A stretch of 35,381 bases of DNA. Origin: Xanthobacteraceae bacterium. Its GTDB lineage: Bacteria > Pseudomonadota > Alphaproteobacteria > Rhizobiales > Xanthobacteraceae. Numbering within the stretch: the first letter of the stretch is position 1; every line of letters starts with the position of its first letter. Made by a program: the position numbers and the translations under genes. The stretch is from positions 1 through 35,381 of the forward strand of contig JARLJA010000191.1 in NCBI GenBank assembly GCA_031291445.1, in the 5' to 3' direction. Positions 7,959-18,163 of the stretch are shown here, piece by piece. The notes under the pieces are model-generated. The model was not told the DNA's origin. It saw only the letters and a program-made list of their open reading frames with translations, and made no database searches.

Positions 7959-9749
7959 ATGACCGCTTCGCCCTCCCGACCGCACCTGTTCGCCGACGTG
8001 CTCGGCCGCGTCCATGCGGTCTGCCGGACGCTGGCGGCCGAGGGCGTGCTCGGGGCGTCGGTGGATCTGTCGCGCGTGGTCGTCGAGCCGCCGCGCGATG
8101 CCTCCCACGGCGACATGGCGACCAATGCCGCCATGGTGCTCGCCAAGGACGCCAAAGCGAAGCCGCGCGACCTTGCCGAGGCCATCGCGGCGCGGCTGCG
8201 GCTCGACGGGCTGATCGTCAGGGCCGAAGTGGCCGGTCCGGGCTTCATCAACCTGACGCTCGCCAATAGCGCCTGGCTCGACGCGCTGCGCGCGGTGCTC
8301 GACGCCGGCGATGGCTACGGGCGCAGCGCCGTCGGCGCCGCCGAGAAGGTCAACGTCGAATATGTGTCGGCCAATCCGACCGGGCCGATGCATGTCGGAC
8401 ACTGCCGCGGTGCGGTGTTCGGCGACGCGCTGGCGAGCCTGCTCAAATTCGCGGGCTACGACGTCACGCGCGAATACTACATCAACGATGCCGGCGCCCA
8501 GGTCGATGTCCTGGCGCGCTCCGCCTTCCTGCGATACCGCGAGGCGCTTGGCGAAGCGATCGGCGACATTCCAGAGGGCCTCTATCCGGGCGACTATCTC
8601 AAGCCGGTCGGCGACGCGCTGGCGCGCGAGCATGGCGCGGCGCTGCTGGACAAGCCGGAAGCGGAGTGGCTGCCGCTGGTGCGCAGCCGGGCGATCGCCA
8701 TGATGATGGACGAGATCCGGCGGGACCTCGCCGCGTTGAACGTCCGCCACGACGTGTTCTTTTCCGAGCGCTCGCTGATCGAGGGGCACGACCAGGTCGG
8801 CGCGACGATCGCGCAGCTGCAGGCCAAGGGCGACATCTATGAAGGTCGGCTGCCGCCGCCCAAGGGCGCTCCGGTCGAGGACTACGAGGATCGCGAGCAG
8901 ACGCTGTTTCGCGCCACCGTATTCGGTGACGACGTCGACCGCCCGCTGAAGAAGTCCGACGGCTCCTACACCTACTTCGCGTCGGACATCGCCTATCACA
9001 AGACCAAGTTCGATCGCGGCTTCCACAACATGGTGGACGTCTGGGGCGCCGACCACGGCGGCTACATCAAGCGCGTGCAGGCGGCGATCGCCGCGGTCAC
9101 CGCCGGCAAGGGCGCCCTCGACGTCAAGATCGTGCAGCTGGTCCGCCTGTTGCGGAACGGCGAGCCGGTCAAGATGTCGAAGCGCTCGGGCGACTTCGTC
9201 ACGCTGCGCGAGGTGGTCGACGAGGTGGGCGCCGACGCCGTCCGTTTCATGATGCTGTTCCGCAAGAACGACGCGCTGCTGGATTTCGATCTTGCCAAGG
9301 TGATCGAGCAGTCCAAGGACAACGCGGTGTTCTACGTCCAGTACGGCCACGCCCGCGGCCACTCGATCTTCCGCAACGCGAGAGAGACCGTCCCCGATCT
9401 CCCGGAGGACGACGCGGCCCGCGTTGCCGCCCTGCGGGGGGCCAACCTGACCCGGCTGGACGACGCCGCCGAACTCGGCCTGATGCGTCACCTCGCGCTC
9501 TATCCGCGTATCGTCGAAGCGGCGGCGTTGTCGCACGAGCCGCACCGGGTCGCGTTTTACCTGTATGATCTGGCCAGCGAATTCCACGCGCTCTGGACCA
9601 AGGGGCGCGATCTGCCTCATTTACGCTTCATTATCCCCAATGATGCAGAACTTACAGTCGCACGACTCGCCTTGGTTCAGGGGGTTGTCTCGGTTCTGGC
9701 GTCTGGGCTTGCCGTACTTGGCGTCCACGCTCCGGTCGAGATGCGGTAG
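7959..9749 (+). CDS. argS: arginyl-tRNA synthetase
   Basis: Class I aminoacyl-tRNA synthetase charging tRNA-Arg. The 596-residue protein has an N-terminal Add-1 domain (about 1-110), the HIGH-type motif in [20 protein letters not shown], arginine-binding sequence [29 protein letters not shown], the KMSKS-type motif [12 protein letters not shown] and a C-terminal DALR anticodon-binding domain from about 460 ([16 protein letters not shown] onward). ATG 7959 is preferred over the in-frame TTG immediately before it. The N-terminal sequence [18 protein letters not shown] is usual for rhizobial ArgS. It is followed by a SPOR-domain gene, as in relatives. Confidence 0.97.
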   Translation: MTASPSRPHLFADVLGRVHAVCRTLAAEGVLGASVDLSRVVVEPPRDASHGDMATNAAMVLAKDAKAKPRDLAEAIAARLRLDGLIVRAEVAGPGFINLTLANSAWLDALRAVLDAGDGYGRSAVGAAEKVNVEYVSANPTGPMHVGHCRGAVFGDALASLLKFAGYDVTREYYINDAGAQVDVLARSAFLRYREALGEAIGDIPEGLYPGDYLKPVGDALAREHGAALLDKPEAEWLPLVRSRAIAMMMDEIRRDLAALNVRHDVFFSERSLIEGHDQVGATIAQLQAKGDIYEGRLPPPKGAPVEDYEDREQTLFRATVFGDDVDRPLKKSDGSYTYFASDIAYHKTKFDRGFHNMVDVWGADHGGYIKRVQAAIAAVTAGKGALDVKIVQLVRLLRNGEPVKMSKRSGDFVTLREVVDEVGADAVRFMMLFRKNDALLDFDLAKVIEQSKDNAVFYVQYGHARGHSIFRNARETVPDLPEDDAARVAALRGANLTRLDDAAELGLMRHLALYPRIVEAAALSHEPHRVAFYLYDLASEFHALWTKGRDLPHLRFIIPNDAELTVARLALVQGVVSVLASGLAVLGVHAPVEMR

Positions 9750-9871
9750 GCGCGAGAAGCGACAAGCGAGGGGATACGCCGTTCACCATGGGGAAGTGAT
9801 GGCGGTCGGCGAGAGCCGGGTTCGGTTGGGACCCGCGGTCGACGGTTTCCCGAAGGGAACGCAACATCACA

Positions 9872-11317
9872 ATGGCAGATCGATACTCAGATCGGTATCA
9901 GGGCGCACCGCTGCGCACCGACAATGATGGCTATGACCAGCCGAGCCAGCAGGGGGAGAACGACCCCTTGGCCGAACTGGCGCGGCTGATCGGGCAGACC
10001 GATCCGTTCGCCGGGCTGGCGCCGGAGCGCGGTTTGCCGCCGCGGGGGGCCGCGCCCGAAGAGCCGAACGAGGGCGCTCCGCTCCCGTCCTGGATCCAGC
10101 GTGCCAATCACCGGCCTCCGGTGCAGCCGTCCTACGAGGAGCCGGCGTACCAGGAGCCCTCGTACGATGAGGCGCCGCCGGCCCTGCAAGGGCATTCGCC
10201 TTACGCCGACGAGGCGGCCGCCGATGCGTCTGAATTCCTGCACGGCAGCCGCGGCGCCTATCCGGACGCTGGTCACGGTGCTGGCGCCCTCGACGAGGCC
10301 GAGCTCGATCCGTCCCGTTATGACGAGGCGCTTTACGGCGCGCCGGACCATCCGGCCTACGCGACCCACGCCGATGACGGCTATCCGGCCGATCCCTATG
10401 CCGATCTGCGCTCCTACGCCGCGCAAAGCGAACCCGCGCCGGCTCCCCGGCGCGGCGGCATGGCCACCGTCGTGGCGCTGGTGGCGCTGGGCGTGGTCGG
10501 AACCGCGGGAGCCTATGCCTACCGCACCCTGATCGCGGCGCCGCGCAGCGGCGAAGCTCCGATGATCAAGGCCGATGCCGGTCCCAACAAGATCCTGCCT
10601 CCCGCCCAGCAGACCGGGGACGCGTCGGGCAAACAGATCCAGGATCGGATGTCCGCCGGGCAGGGGAGCGAGCGCCTGGTGCCGCGCGAGGAGCAGCCGG
10701 TCGACGTCAATGCGCCGAGCACCCAGCGCACCGGCCCTCGGATCGTGTTCCCGCCGCTCACCACCAACCCCAGTACGCCGCCGCAGGACGCCAGCGCCAC
10801 GCCGCCGCGGCCGGCGGCGGTCGGTCCGGGGTCGGGTCTCGGCGAACCGCGCAAAGTACACACCGTCAGCGTCCGGCCTGACCAGGCGGACGCGGCCCCG
10901 CCAGCGCCGGCTCCGGCCACGACCAGGCCGGCGGCGAGCCAGCGAGCGGCTGCTCCCGCCGCGCCGCCACCGGCTGCCAACGCGCCCTTGTCGCTGGCGC
11001 CGCAGGCGTCGGCTCCGCCCACGCGGGTTGCGACCACGGCTCCGGCCACAGCGCCCGGTGTCACCTCGGGGGGCTACTTGGTGCAAATTGCGTCGCAGCG
11101 CAGCGAGGCCGATGCCCAGGCGTCGTACCGGGCGCTGCAGGGCAAGTATCCGAGCGTGCTCGGTTCGCGAACGCCGCTGATCAAACGGGCCGACCTCGGC
11201 GAAAAGGGCGTGTACTACCGCGCCATGGTGGGCCCCTTCGGTTCCCCCGACGAGGCGTCGCAATTCTGCGGCAGCCTGAAAAGTGCCGGCGGTCAGTGCG
11301 TCGTCCAAAGGAATTAA
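9872..11317 (+). CDS. SPOR-domain membrane protein
   Basis: A 481-residue single-pass protein with a long cytoplasmic N-terminal part (1-195) rich in Pro, Glu and Tyr with degenerate repeats (PSYEEPAYQEPSYDEAPP). One membrane segment (about 197-219, ATVVALVALGVVGTAGAYAY) is followed by a Pro/Ala-rich periplasmic linker and a C-terminal SPOR domain (about 400-481, GGYLVQIASQRSEADAQASY to GGQCVVQRN). SPOR domains bind denuded glycan strands at the division septum, so a role like FtsN/DedD is inferred. An AAGGGA lies at 9853-9858, 13 bases before the ATG. nagZ follows after 48 bases, linking it to peptidoglycan turnover. Confidence 0.9.
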   Translation: MADRYSDRYQGAPLRTDNDGYDQPSQQGENDPLAELARLIGQTDPFAGLAPERGLPPRGAAPEEPNEGAPLPSWIQRANHRPPVQPSYEEPAYQEPSYDEAPPALQGHSPYADEAAADASEFLHGSRGAYPDAGHGAGALDEAELDPSRYDEALYGAPDHPAYATHADDGYPADPYADLRSYAAQSEPAPAPRRGGMATVVALVALGVVGTAGAYAYRTLIAAPRSGEAPMIKADAGPNKILPPAQQTGDASGKQIQDRMSAGQGSERLVPREEQPVDVNAPSTQRTGPRIVFPPLTTNPSTPPQDASATPPRPAAVGPGSGLGEPRKVHTVSVRPDQADAAPPAPAPATTRPAASQRAAAPAAPPPAANAPLSLAPQASAPPTRVATTAPATAPGVTSGGYLVQIASQRSEADAQASYRALQGKYPSVLGSRTPLIKRADLGEKGVYYRAMVGPFGSPDEASQFCGSLKSAGGQCVVQRN

Positions 11318-11365
11318 CGGCGGCTTCCTTGACCCTCGGCGGCGTCGCGGGCTAATCGGCCCTCT

Positions 11366-12394
11366 ATGTCGACCCGCGCTTTCATCACCGGAGTTTCCGG
11401 CCTTGTCCTGACCGCGGAGGAACAGCAGTTCCTGCGGACCGAGCGACCGTGGGGCTTCATTCTGTTCAAGCGGAATGTCGACCACCCCGCCCAAGTGGCT
11501 GACCTGGTGAGGCAGCTGCGGGCCTGCGTCGGCGACGACGAGGCCCCGGTGCTGATCGATCAGGAAGGCGGCCGTGTGCAGCGCCTGGGGCCCCCGCACT
11601 GGCCGGCCTATCCGGCTGGCGGACGTTTCGGCGAACTCTATGCCGGCGATCCGGGCGCGGGGTGTCGCGCGGCCTGGCTGGCCAGCCGCCTGATCGCGGC
11701 CGATCTCGCCGATCTCGGAATCACGGTGGACTGCCTGCCGCTGGCTGACGTTCCGGTCCCGGGGGCTGACGCGGTGATTGGCGACCGCGCCTACGGCACC
11801 GACCCGGCGCAGGTCGCTGCCCTGGCAAGGGCGGTGACCGAGGGCCTGGCGGATGGTGGCGTGTTACCGGTATTGAAGCACATCCCCGGCCATGGGCGGG
11901 CCACCGCGGACTCGCATCTGCGTCTTCCGACCGTCGATACCCCCTTGGCGGAGCTCGAACGCACCGATTTCGCCGCGTTCCGGCCGCTGTCGGACCTGCC
12001 GATGGCGATGACTGCACATGTTGTGTTTAGCGCGCTCGACGCCGCCCAACCGGCGACGACTTCTGCGACAATCATTTCCCGGGTGATTCGCGGCTGGATC
12101 GGGTTTCAGGGTGTGTTGATGAGCGATGACGTCTCGATGAACGCTCTGGCCGGATCGATTGCCGAGCGCGCCGAGGCATCGTTCGCGGCAGGCTGCGACG
12201 TCGTCCTGCACTGCAACGGCAAGCTCGACGAAATGCGCGTGGTGGCGGCGGTCTCGCCGTTTCTCGCTGGAGCGGCCGAGACCCGGGCCCGTCGCGCCGT
12301 GGCGGCGCGCCGCGCGCCGAAGCCGTTCGACCGCGCCGCCGGTCGCCAGGAACTCGACGGCCTGCTGGCGCAGGCGAAAGGTTTGAGCGCATGA
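11366..12394 (+). CDS. nagZ: beta-N-acetylhexosaminidase (GH3)
   Basis: Cytoplasmic family 3 glycosidase that removes N-acetylglucosamine from anhydro-muropeptides during peptidoglycan recycling. The 342-residue protein has PVLIDQEGGRVQRLGPPHWP, the flexible catalytic loop KHIPGHGRATADSH with the acid/base His-Asp pair, and the nucleophile Asp in GVLMSDDVSMNAL. Its stop overlaps the scpA start by four bases (ATGA, 12391-12394), indicating translational coupling. The order SPOR protein, nagZ, scpA, scpB, tatA is common in alphaproteobacteria. Confidence 0.95.
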   Translation: MSTRAFITGVSGLVLTAEEQQFLRTERPWGFILFKRNVDHPAQVADLVRQLRACVGDDEAPVLIDQEGGRVQRLGPPHWPAYPAGGRFGELYAGDPGAGCRAAWLASRLIAADLADLGITVDCLPLADVPVPGADAVIGDRAYGTDPAQVAALARAVTEGLADGGVLPVLKHIPGHGRATADSHLRLPTVDTPLAELERTDFAAFRPLSDLPMAMTAHVVFSALDAAQPATTSATIISRVIRGWIGFQGVLMSDDVSMNALAGSIAERAEASFAAGCDVVLHCNGKLDEMRVVAAVSPFLAGAAETRARRAVAARRAPKPFDRAAGRQELDGLLAQAKGLSA

Positions 12395-13227
12395 GCGCCG
12401 AGATTCTCTCGTTCGAAACCGGTCTGCCCGCGGCTCCGCCGCCGGTCGACGACGAACCCGCGCTGGTGGTGGATGTCGAAGGCTATGAAGGGCCGCTCGA
12501 CCTGCTGCTGGCCCTGGCGCGACAGCAGAAGGTCGATCTCGCCAAGATCTCGATCCTCGCGCTCGCCGACCAGTACCTCAGCTTCATCGAGGCCGCGCGC
12601 AAGATCCGCCTGGAGCTCGCGGCCGACTACTTGGTGATGGCGGCGTGGCTGGCCTTCCTCAAGTCCCGCCTGCTGCTGCCAGAGCCGGCCACCGCGGAAG
12701 GCCCCTCGGCCGAGGAGATGGCGACGGCGCTCGCCAATCGGCTGCGGCGGCTCGAGGCCATTCGCGAGGCCGCCAACAGCCTGATGACGCGGCCGCAGCT
12801 GATGCGCGACGTGTTTCCGCGCGGCGAGCCCGAGCAGATCGCCGAGATCAAGCATCCGAAGTTCACGGCGACGCTGTTCGACCTGTTGACCGCCTACGCC
12901 GCGCAGCGCCAGCAGCGCGTGTTGGCGTCGGTGCACCTCGCCAAGCGCACGGTGTGGTCGCTGGCCGAGGCGCGCGCCACGCTGGAGCGGCTGGTCGGGA
13001 TCGCCGAGGAGTGGGCCAGCCTCGACGAGTATCTCATGAGTTTCGTCGGCGACCCGACCCAGCGCGCGACCGTGTTCGCGTCGAGCTTCGCCGCGGCGCT
13101 GGAACTGGTGCGCGAGGGGCAGGTCGACCTGCAGCAGACGCAACCGTTCGCGCCGATCTATTTTCGTAAGCGTCCCCCGCAGCCGGCTTCCGACGTGGCG
13201 TCGGCGACCGAGCAACCGGCGGGGTAA
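12391..13227 (+). CDS. scpA: segregation and condensation protein A (kleisin)
   Basis: Kleisin subunit of the SMC-ScpAB condensin, which bridges SMC heads and helps organise and segregate the chromosome. The 278-residue protein has the typical N-terminal sequence VDVEGYEGPLDLLLALARQQ, then KVDLAKISILALADQYL, the helical ADYLVMAAWLAFLKSRLLLP and a C-terminal winged-helix region. The start ATG overlaps the nagZ stop by four bases. scpB follows directly (24 bases to its preferred ATG). Confidence 0.95.
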   Translation: MSAEILSFETGLPAAPPPVDDEPALVVDVEGYEGPLDLLLALARQQKVDLAKISILALADQYLSFIEAARKIRLELAADYLVMAAWLAFLKSRLLLPEPATAEGPSAEEMATALANRLRRLEAIREAANSLMTRPQLMRDVFPRGEPEQIAEIKHPKFTATLFDLLTAYAAQRQQRVLASVHLAKRTVWSLAEARATLERLVGIAEEWASLDEYLMSFVGDPTQRATVFASSFAAALELVREGQVDLQQTQPFAPIYFRKRPPQPASDVASATEQPAG

Positions 13228-13251
13228 GTGGAAGAAGAGGGAGACCGAGCC

Positions 13252-13971
13252 ATGGCAAGCCTGGCGGAAAAACGCATCGTCGAGGTCGACGAGCCGTCCG
13301 AAACCGTCGGCGCGCGGCCCGAGGAGCTGCGCCTTCTCGAAGCGCTGCTGTTCGCTGCGGCCGAGCCGCTCGACCAGGCCGCCCTGGCCAAGCGCCTGCC
13401 GGAAGGCGCCGACGTCAAGGCTGCGCTCGAGCAGCTGCAGGCGGACTATGCCTTGCGTGGCGTCAACCTGGTTCGTATCGGCAGCAAGTGGGCGTTCCGC
13501 ACCGCCAATGACCTGTCCTGGCTGATGACCCGCGAAACCACCGAAACCCGGCGCCTGTCGCGCGCCGCGATCGAGGTGCTCGCGATCATCGCCTATCACC
13601 AGCCGGTGACCCGCGCCGAGATCGAGGACATCCGCGGCGTGGTCACCTCCAAGGGAACGCTCGACGTGCTGCTCGAGACTGGGTGGATCCGTCCGCGCGG
13701 CCGCCGCAAGACCCCCGGGCGTCCGCTGACCTTCGGGACCACCGAGAGCTTCCTCTCCCAGTTCAGCCTCGAGGCCCTGGGCGATCTGCCAGGGCTGGAT
13801 GAACTCAAGGGAACAGGGCTGCTCGATTCCCGCCTGCCGACCGGCTTTGCCGTGCCGGCGCCGTCGGATGATCCTGCGCTGCGCGAGGACGAGGACCCGC
13901 TGGAACCCGGCGATCTCGATCTGGCGCTCGCGCCGGCCGTCGAGCCGGAAAATCCGGAAAATCCCGAATAA
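13252..13971 (+). CDS. scpB: segregation and condensation protein B
   Basis: Winged-helix dimer that binds the ScpA kleisin in the SMC complex. I chose ATG 13252 (MASLAEKRIVEVDE, 239 residues) because an AGAGGGAG run lies about 10 bases upstream; GTG 13228 immediately after the scpA stop is the alternative and would add eight residues. Family sequence includes LRLLEALLFAAAEPLDQAAL, LSRAAIEVLAIIAYHQPVTR, AEIEDIRGVVTSKGTLDVLL and GRPLTFGTTESFLSQFSLEA. The C-terminal ~50 residues are acidic and low-complexity. Confidence 0.95.
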   Translation: MASLAEKRIVEVDEPSETVGARPEELRLLEALLFAAAEPLDQAALAKRLPEGADVKAALEQLQADYALRGVNLVRIGSKWAFRTANDLSWLMTRETTETRRLSRAAIEVLAIIAYHQPVTRAEIEDIRGVVTSKGTLDVLLETGWIRPRGRRKTPGRPLTFGTTESFLSQFSLEALGDLPGLDELKGTGLLDSRLPTGFAVPAPSDDPALREDEDPLEPGDLDLALAPAVEPENPENPE

Positions 13972-13977
13972 GGCTGA

Positions 13978-14009
13978 CCACGGCAGTCACGGCTGCGGGA
14001 CTGCCGTGG
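13978..14009 (+). terminator. strong hairpin after scpB
   Basis: A perfect 11-base inverted repeat, CCACGGCAGTC (13978-13988) and GACTGCCGTGG (13999-14009), with a 10-base loop, starts six bases after the scpB stop. There is no T run after it, so it may be an RNA end-stabiliser or attenuator rather than a classical intrinsic terminator. It separates scpB from the tat genes. Confidence 0.5.
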
Positions 14010-14242
14010 CTGACACGGATTAACGCTGCCGGCAATGCGTCAAATACCGCCCTTCGTCGGCGGGCTTAAGTCCTTGTTTTTGACGCTTGCGCCGCCTAGT
14101 TTCCAACGAGGAATGTAGGGCTTGGCGGTTGAGCCTCGCGCGCCGGTCAGGCGTCGCGGGGAGACCCGCCGAAGGGTTTTGCAGCAGAGGGGATTGCCAC
14201 GCCGGAACCGGCGGGCAGGTCCACCGTGTGGAGGTTGGCAGG

Positions 14243-14473
14243 ATGGGTTCGTTGAGCATTTGGCACTGGATCGTGGTGATCGCGGTCGTCCTGCTGTTGT
14301 TCGGACGCGGCAAGATTTCCGATCTGATGGGTGACGTCGCCCAGGGCATCAAGGCCTTCAAGAAGGGCATGAAGGACGACGATGTGGCGGAGAAGACCGA
14401 GCCGGTGAAGTCCATCGAGGGCGGCACCGCGCAGCCTGCGCCGCGCACCGACGTCGGCAGCAAGGCGGTCTGA
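14243..14473 (+). CDS. tatA: Sec-independent translocase subunit TatA
   Basis: Pore-forming component of the twin-arginine translocase, which exports folded proteins. The 76-residue protein has the short membrane helix ([17 protein letters not shown]), the FGRGK hinge and an amphipathic helix ([19 protein letters not shown]), then an acidic tail. ATG 14243 is supported by GGAGG at 14230-14234, eight bases upstream; the open frame reaching back to 14087 is not TatA-like. tatB begins 78 bases later. Confidence 0.95.
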   Translation: MGSLSIWHWIVVIAVVLLLFGRGKISDLMGDVAQGIKAFKKGMKDDDVAEKTEPVKSIEGGTAQPAPRTDVGSKAV

Positions 14474-14533
14474 CGGCGAGCCGACGGACCTCTGCGGCGC
14501 GCTGGCGCAGCGCCTTCGCGTGAGCGGGATTTT

Positions 14534-14560
14534 CCATGTTTGACGTTTGCCATGTTTGAC
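14534..14560 (+). repeat. 11-base direct repeat over the tatB start
   Basis: CCATGTTTGAC occurs at 14534-14544 and again at 14550-14560, where it contains the tatB start codon. The first copy opens an eight-codon frame (MFDVCHV then TGA at 14557-14559) that overlaps the first codons of tatB in another frame. Confidence 0.75.
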
Positions 14561-14950
14561 ATCAACTCGGGTGAATTGGTCGTGATCGGCGTCGTGGCGC
14601 TGATCGCCATCGGTCCGAAAGAGTTGCCCGGCGTGCTGCGCATGGTTGGCCAGTGGGTCGGCAAGGCGCGCCGCATGGCGGGCGAATTCCAGTCCCAGTT
14701 CCAGGAGGCCATGCGCGAAGCCGAGATGGCCGACCTCAAGAAATCCTTCGACGAAGTGTCGGAGGCTGCGCGCGGCGTGTCCACCGGCAATCTGATGAGC
14801 GCGACGACGAAGGATATCGAGGAAACTCTCAAGGACAGCGTGGCAGTCGCGCCGCCGGCGCCCGCCGAGCCGACGGAGACCGCATCGGCGGTCGATGCCG
14901 CGGCTCCGACCGCTCCGCACGACCCCGTCGAAGGCAAGACCGGGTCATGA
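14552..14950 (+). CDS. tatB: Sec-independent translocase subunit TatB
   Basis: Partner of TatC in the twin-arginine receptor. The 132-residue protein starts [20 protein letters not shown] with the [10 protein letters not shown] hinge typical of TatB, a long amphipathic/coiled helix ([20 protein letters not shown] and on to [14 protein letters not shown]) and an Ala/Pro tail. An 11-base direct repeat covers the start codon and creates a second, out-of-frame ATG at 14536 (see findings). The stop overlaps the tatC start (ATGA at 14947-14950). Confidence 0.94.
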   Translation: MFDINSGELVVIGVVALIAIGPKELPGVLRMVGQWVGKARRMAGEFQSQFQEAMREAEMADLKKSFDEVSEAARGVSTGNLMSATTKDIEETLKDSVAVAPPAPAEPTETASAVDAAAPTAPHDPVEGKTGS

Positions 14951-15765
14951 CCCACGAGGACATCGAGGCCACCAAGGCTCCGCTGATGGAGCATCTGATC
15001 GAGCTGCGCACGCGGCTGATCAAGGCGCTAATCGGCTTCGGCATCGCCTTCATCGCGTGCTTCTTCTTCGCCAAGCAGATCTACAACATCCTGGTCTGGC
15101 CTTTCGTCTGGGTTGCCGGCCCGGAGAACTCCAAGTTCATCTACACCGCGCTGCTCGAGTATTTCGTCACGCAGCTGAAGCTCGCGATGTTCGGCGCGGC
15201 GTTCCTGTCGTTTCCGATCATGGCGACCCAGATCTACAAGTTCGTCGCGCCGGGGCTGTACCGCAACGAGCGGCAGGCGTTCCTGCCGTATCTCGTCGCC
15301 ACGCCGTTCTTCTTCGTGCTCGGCGCGCTGCTGGTGTACTTCGTCGTGCTGCCCATGCTGGTCCGCTTCTCGCTGGGGATGCAGCAACTGGGCGGACCCG
15401 ACACCGCGCAAATCGCGCTGCTGCCGAAAGTGGGCGAATACCTGTCGCTGATGATGTCGCTGATCTTCGCCTTCGGCATCGCGTTCCAGCTGCCGGTGGT
15501 GCTGACGCTGCTCGGGCGGGTCGGGATCATCTCGTCGAAGATGCTGCGTGAGAAGCGGCGATATTTCATCGTTCTGGCCTTCGTCATCGCTGCGGTCCTG
15601 ACCCCGCCGGACGTGTTGAGCATGTCCTCGCTCGCGATTCCGCTGCTGGTGCTCTATGAGGGCTCGATCATCGCGGTGGCGATGGTGGAGAAGAAGGCGG
15701 CGGCCCAGCAGGCGGCCACCCCGTCGCCGCCCGCCGACGCGCCGGGGGCGACGCCGGCGCCGTGA
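14947..15765 (+). CDS. tatC: Sec-independent translocase subunit TatC
   Basis: Six-helix membrane protein that recognises twin-arginine signal peptides. The 272-residue protein begins [20 protein letters not shown], with the conserved [14 protein letters not shown] at the first helix. Other family features are the conserved Glu-containing loop [12 protein letters not shown], the periplasmic-side [20 protein letters not shown] and [21 protein letters not shown]. The last ~25 residues are Ala/Pro-rich. The start overlaps the tatB stop by four bases. Confidence 0.96.
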   Translation: MTHEDIEATKAPLMEHLIELRTRLIKALIGFGIAFIACFFFAKQIYNILVWPFVWVAGPENSKFIYTALLEYFVTQLKLAMFGAAFLSFPIMATQIYKFVAPGLYRNERQAFLPYLVATPFFFVLGALLVYFVVLPMLVRFSLGMQQLGGPDTAQIALLPKVGEYLSLMMSLIFAFGIAFQLPVVLTLLGRVGIISSKMLREKRRYFIVLAFVIAAVLTPPDVLSMSSLAIPLLVLYEGSIIAVAMVEKKAAAQQAATPSPPADAPGATPAP

Positions 15766-15939
15766 TCCTGCCGCCGCCGGTTCCCGACGGCGTCATGCTG
15801 CGGACCGAGGCGCCATAGTATTCACCGGATGGCCGTCGATTCGCCGGCATCCCGGGGGTTGCCGGGGCGTTCACGAATTGGTCTAACCCATCTCCATCCG
15901 ATCGCCGGTCCAGACCCGGCCGAGACGCAGGACTGCCGC

Positions 15940-17379
15940 ATGCACGACATCAAGCTGATCCGGGACAATCCGCAGGCCTTTGACGCCGCGCTGGCGCGCC
16001 GCGGATTGCCGCCGCAGGCGCCGGCGCTGCTCGCGATCGACGATCGCCGCCGGAGCGCGATCACCGAGGCGGAGCGGGCCCAGGCGCGGCGCAACGCGGC
16101 GTCGAAGGAGATCGGCGACGCCAAGAAGGCGAAGGACGAGGCCCGCGCCGGCGCGTTGATGGCCGAGGTCGGCGAGCTCAAGGCGCGGCTCCCCGAGCTC
16201 GAGGCCGCCGCCAGGATCGCGGAGCGCGAATTGAACGACGCGCTCGCGGCGATCCCGAACCTGCCGCTTGCCGAGGTGCCGGATGGCGCCGACGAGCATG
16301 GCAATGTCGAGCATCATCGCTTTGGCGCCAAGCGCGACTATGGGTTCGCGCCGAAGGAGCACGTTGAGCTCGGCGAGACGCTCGGCTTCATGGATTTCGA
16401 GGCCGCGGCGAAACTCTCCGGCGCCCGCTTCGTGGTGCTGAGGAAGGGCCTGGCGCGGCTCGAGCGCGCGCTCGGGCAGTTCATGCTGGATCTGCACACC
16501 GGCGAGCACGGCTACATGGAAGTCAACCCGCCGCTGCTGGTGCGCGACGAGGCCATGTTCGGCACCGCTCAACTGCCCAAGTTCCGCGACGATCAGTTCG
16601 GCACCGCGCCGCCGGTCAGCAAGGCCGAGATCTATGAACAGATCCGGGCGCGTGCCGTCGACCTCGCGGTACGCGAGCTCAACAAGCCCGCCGCCGAGTT
16701 GCAGCTCGACGACCTCCTGGTGTTCGAGATGCGGGTGATCGACGAGTTGCCGCCCGACGTGGGCTACTGGCTGATCCCGACCGCCGAGGTGCCGCTGACC
16801 AATCTGGTGCGGGAATCCATTCTCGACGACAAGGAGCTGCCGCTGCGCGTGACCGCGCTGACGCCGTGCTTCCGCGCCGAGGCCGGCGCGGCCGGGCGCG
16901 ACACCCGCGGCATGATCCGGCAGCACCAGTTCACCAAGGTCGAACTGGTCTCGATCACGAGCCCGGAGACCGGCAAGGACGAGCACGAGCGCATGCTCTC
17001 CTGCGCCGAGGAGGTGCTGCGCCGCCTCGAACTGCATTACCGCGTGGTGACGCTGTGCACCGGCGACATGGGCTTCGCGTCGCAGAAAACCTACGATATC
17101 GAGGTCTGGATGCCGGGGCAGGGCGAGGGCGGCATGTTTCGCGAGATCTCGTCGTGCTCGGTGTGCGGCGACTTCCAGGCCCGGCGCATGAACGCGCGCA
17201 CGCGCGGCGGCGACGGCAAGCCGCGTTTCGTCCACACGTTGAACGGTTCGGGAACCGCGGTCGGACGGGCGCTGATCGCGGTGATGGAAACCTACCAGCA
17301 GGCCGACGGCTCCATCGCGGTTCCGACCGTGCTGCAGCCCTACATGGGCGGCCTCAAGAGCATCGAAAAGAGCACCTGA
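15940..17379 (+). CDS. serS: seryl-tRNA synthetase with an enlarged catalytic-domain insertion
   Basis: Class II synthetase charging tRNA-Ser (and tRNA-Sec where present). The 479-residue protein starts at ATG 15940 ([20 protein letters not shown]); bases upstream in frame are not conserved. An N-terminal coiled coil (about 30-110) clamps tRNA. The catalytic core shows [25 protein letters not shown], motif 2 ([20 protein letters not shown]), [35 protein letters not shown] and motif 3 ([20 protein letters not shown]). About 55 residues (221-275) separate DDQF from YWLIPTAEV; the E. coli enzyme has about 13 there, so this protein is clearly longer than the usual ~430 residues. Confidence 0.96.
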   Translation: MHDIKLIRDNPQAFDAALARRGLPPQAPALLAIDDRRRSAITEAERAQARRNAASKEIGDAKKAKDEARAGALMAEVGELKARLPELEAAARIAERELNDALAAIPNLPLAEVPDGADEHGNVEHHRFGAKRDYGFAPKEHVELGETLGFMDFEAAAKLSGARFVVLRKGLARLERALGQFMLDLHTGEHGYMEVNPPLLVRDEAMFGTAQLPKFRDDQFGTAPPVSKAEIYEQIRARAVDLAVRELNKPAAELQLDDLLVFEMRVIDELPPDVGYWLIPTAEVPLTNLVRESILDDKELPLRVTALTPCFRAEAGAAGRDTRGMIRQHQFTKVELVSITSPETGKDEHERMLSCAEEVLRRLELHYRVVTLCTGDMGFASQKTYDIEVWMPGQGEGGMFREISSCSVCGDFQARRMNARTRGGDGKPRFVHTLNGSGTAVGRALIAVMETYQQADGSIAVPTVLQPYMGGLKSIEKST

Positions 17380-17383
17380 CCAA

Positions 17384-18157
17384 ATGCGCATCCTCTGCAC
17401 CAACGACGACGGCATCCACGCCCACGGACTGACGGTCCTGGAGGAGATCGCCCGCGAGCTGTCCGACGACGTCTGGGTGGTCGCGCCCGAGCTCGATCAA
17501 TCGGGCGTGTCGCATTCGCTGTCGCTCAACGATCCCTTGCGCCTGCGCGAGGTCGGGCCGCGGCATTTCGCGGTGCGGGGCACGCCGACCGACTGCGTGA
17601 TCATGGGCGCCCGTCACATCCTGGGCGACAAGAAGCCGGATCTGGTGCTTTCCGGCATCAACAAGGGCCGCAACGTCGCCGAGGACGTGATCTATTCGGG
17701 CACCATCGCCGGCGCCATGGAAGGCGTGATCCTCGGGATTCCGTCCTTCGCGCTGTCGCAGGAATTCGGCGTCGACAGCCGGCGCAATCCGCATTGGGAC
17801 ACGGGTCGCAAGCTCGGGCCGGATATCATCAGGAAGGTGCTGGAGACCGGCATTCCGACCGATACCGTGATCAACATCAACTTCCCGAACTGCGCGGTGG
17901 AGGACGTCAAGGGCGTGACCGTGGCCCGTCAGGGCAAGCGCAACCAGGGCTTCCTGCGGATCGAGGAGCGCCGCGACGGTCGCGGCAATCCCTATTACTG
18001 GATCGGTTTCGAGCGGGTGGCCAATCCCGACGCCCCGGGCGAGGGCACCGATCTCGCCATGCTGGCCGCTCACCATGTCGCGGTGACGCCGCTGCATCTC
18101 GACCTGACGGCGGCCGCGTTTTCCGATCGCCTGCGGGGCGTGTTCAAGGGCAGCTAG
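17384..18157 (+). CDS. surE: 5'/3'-nucleotidase SurE
   Basis: Metal-dependent phosphatase acting on nucleoside monophosphates, associated with stationary-phase survival. The 257-residue protein has the metal ligands in [12 protein letters not shown] (Asp8, Asp9), [17 protein letters not shown] (Ser40) and [20 protein letters not shown] (Asn), with [15 protein letters not shown] between them. It starts four bases after the serS stop, so the two are probably co-transcribed. pcm and an nlpD-like gene follow, as in the surE-pcm-nlpD cluster of many proteobacteria. Confidence 0.96.
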   Translation: MRILCTNDDGIHAHGLTVLEEIARELSDDVWVVAPELDQSGVSHSLSLNDPLRLREVGPRHFAVRGTPTDCVIMGARHILGDKKPDLVLSGINKGRNVAEDVIYSGTIAGAMEGVILGIPSFALSQEFGVDSRRNPHWDTGRKLGPDIIRKVLETGIPTDTVININFPNCAVEDVKGVTVARQGKRNQGFLRIEERRDGRGNPYYWIGFERVANPDAPGEGTDLAMLAAHHVAVTPLHLDLTAAAFSDRLRGVFKGS

Positions 18158-18163
18158 GTCGGG

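Noticed and set aside
7782-9620. A 612-codon minus-strand open frame opposite argS
   Set aside because: Same shadow effect; argS is complete with all motifs and the antisense product has no recognisable family.
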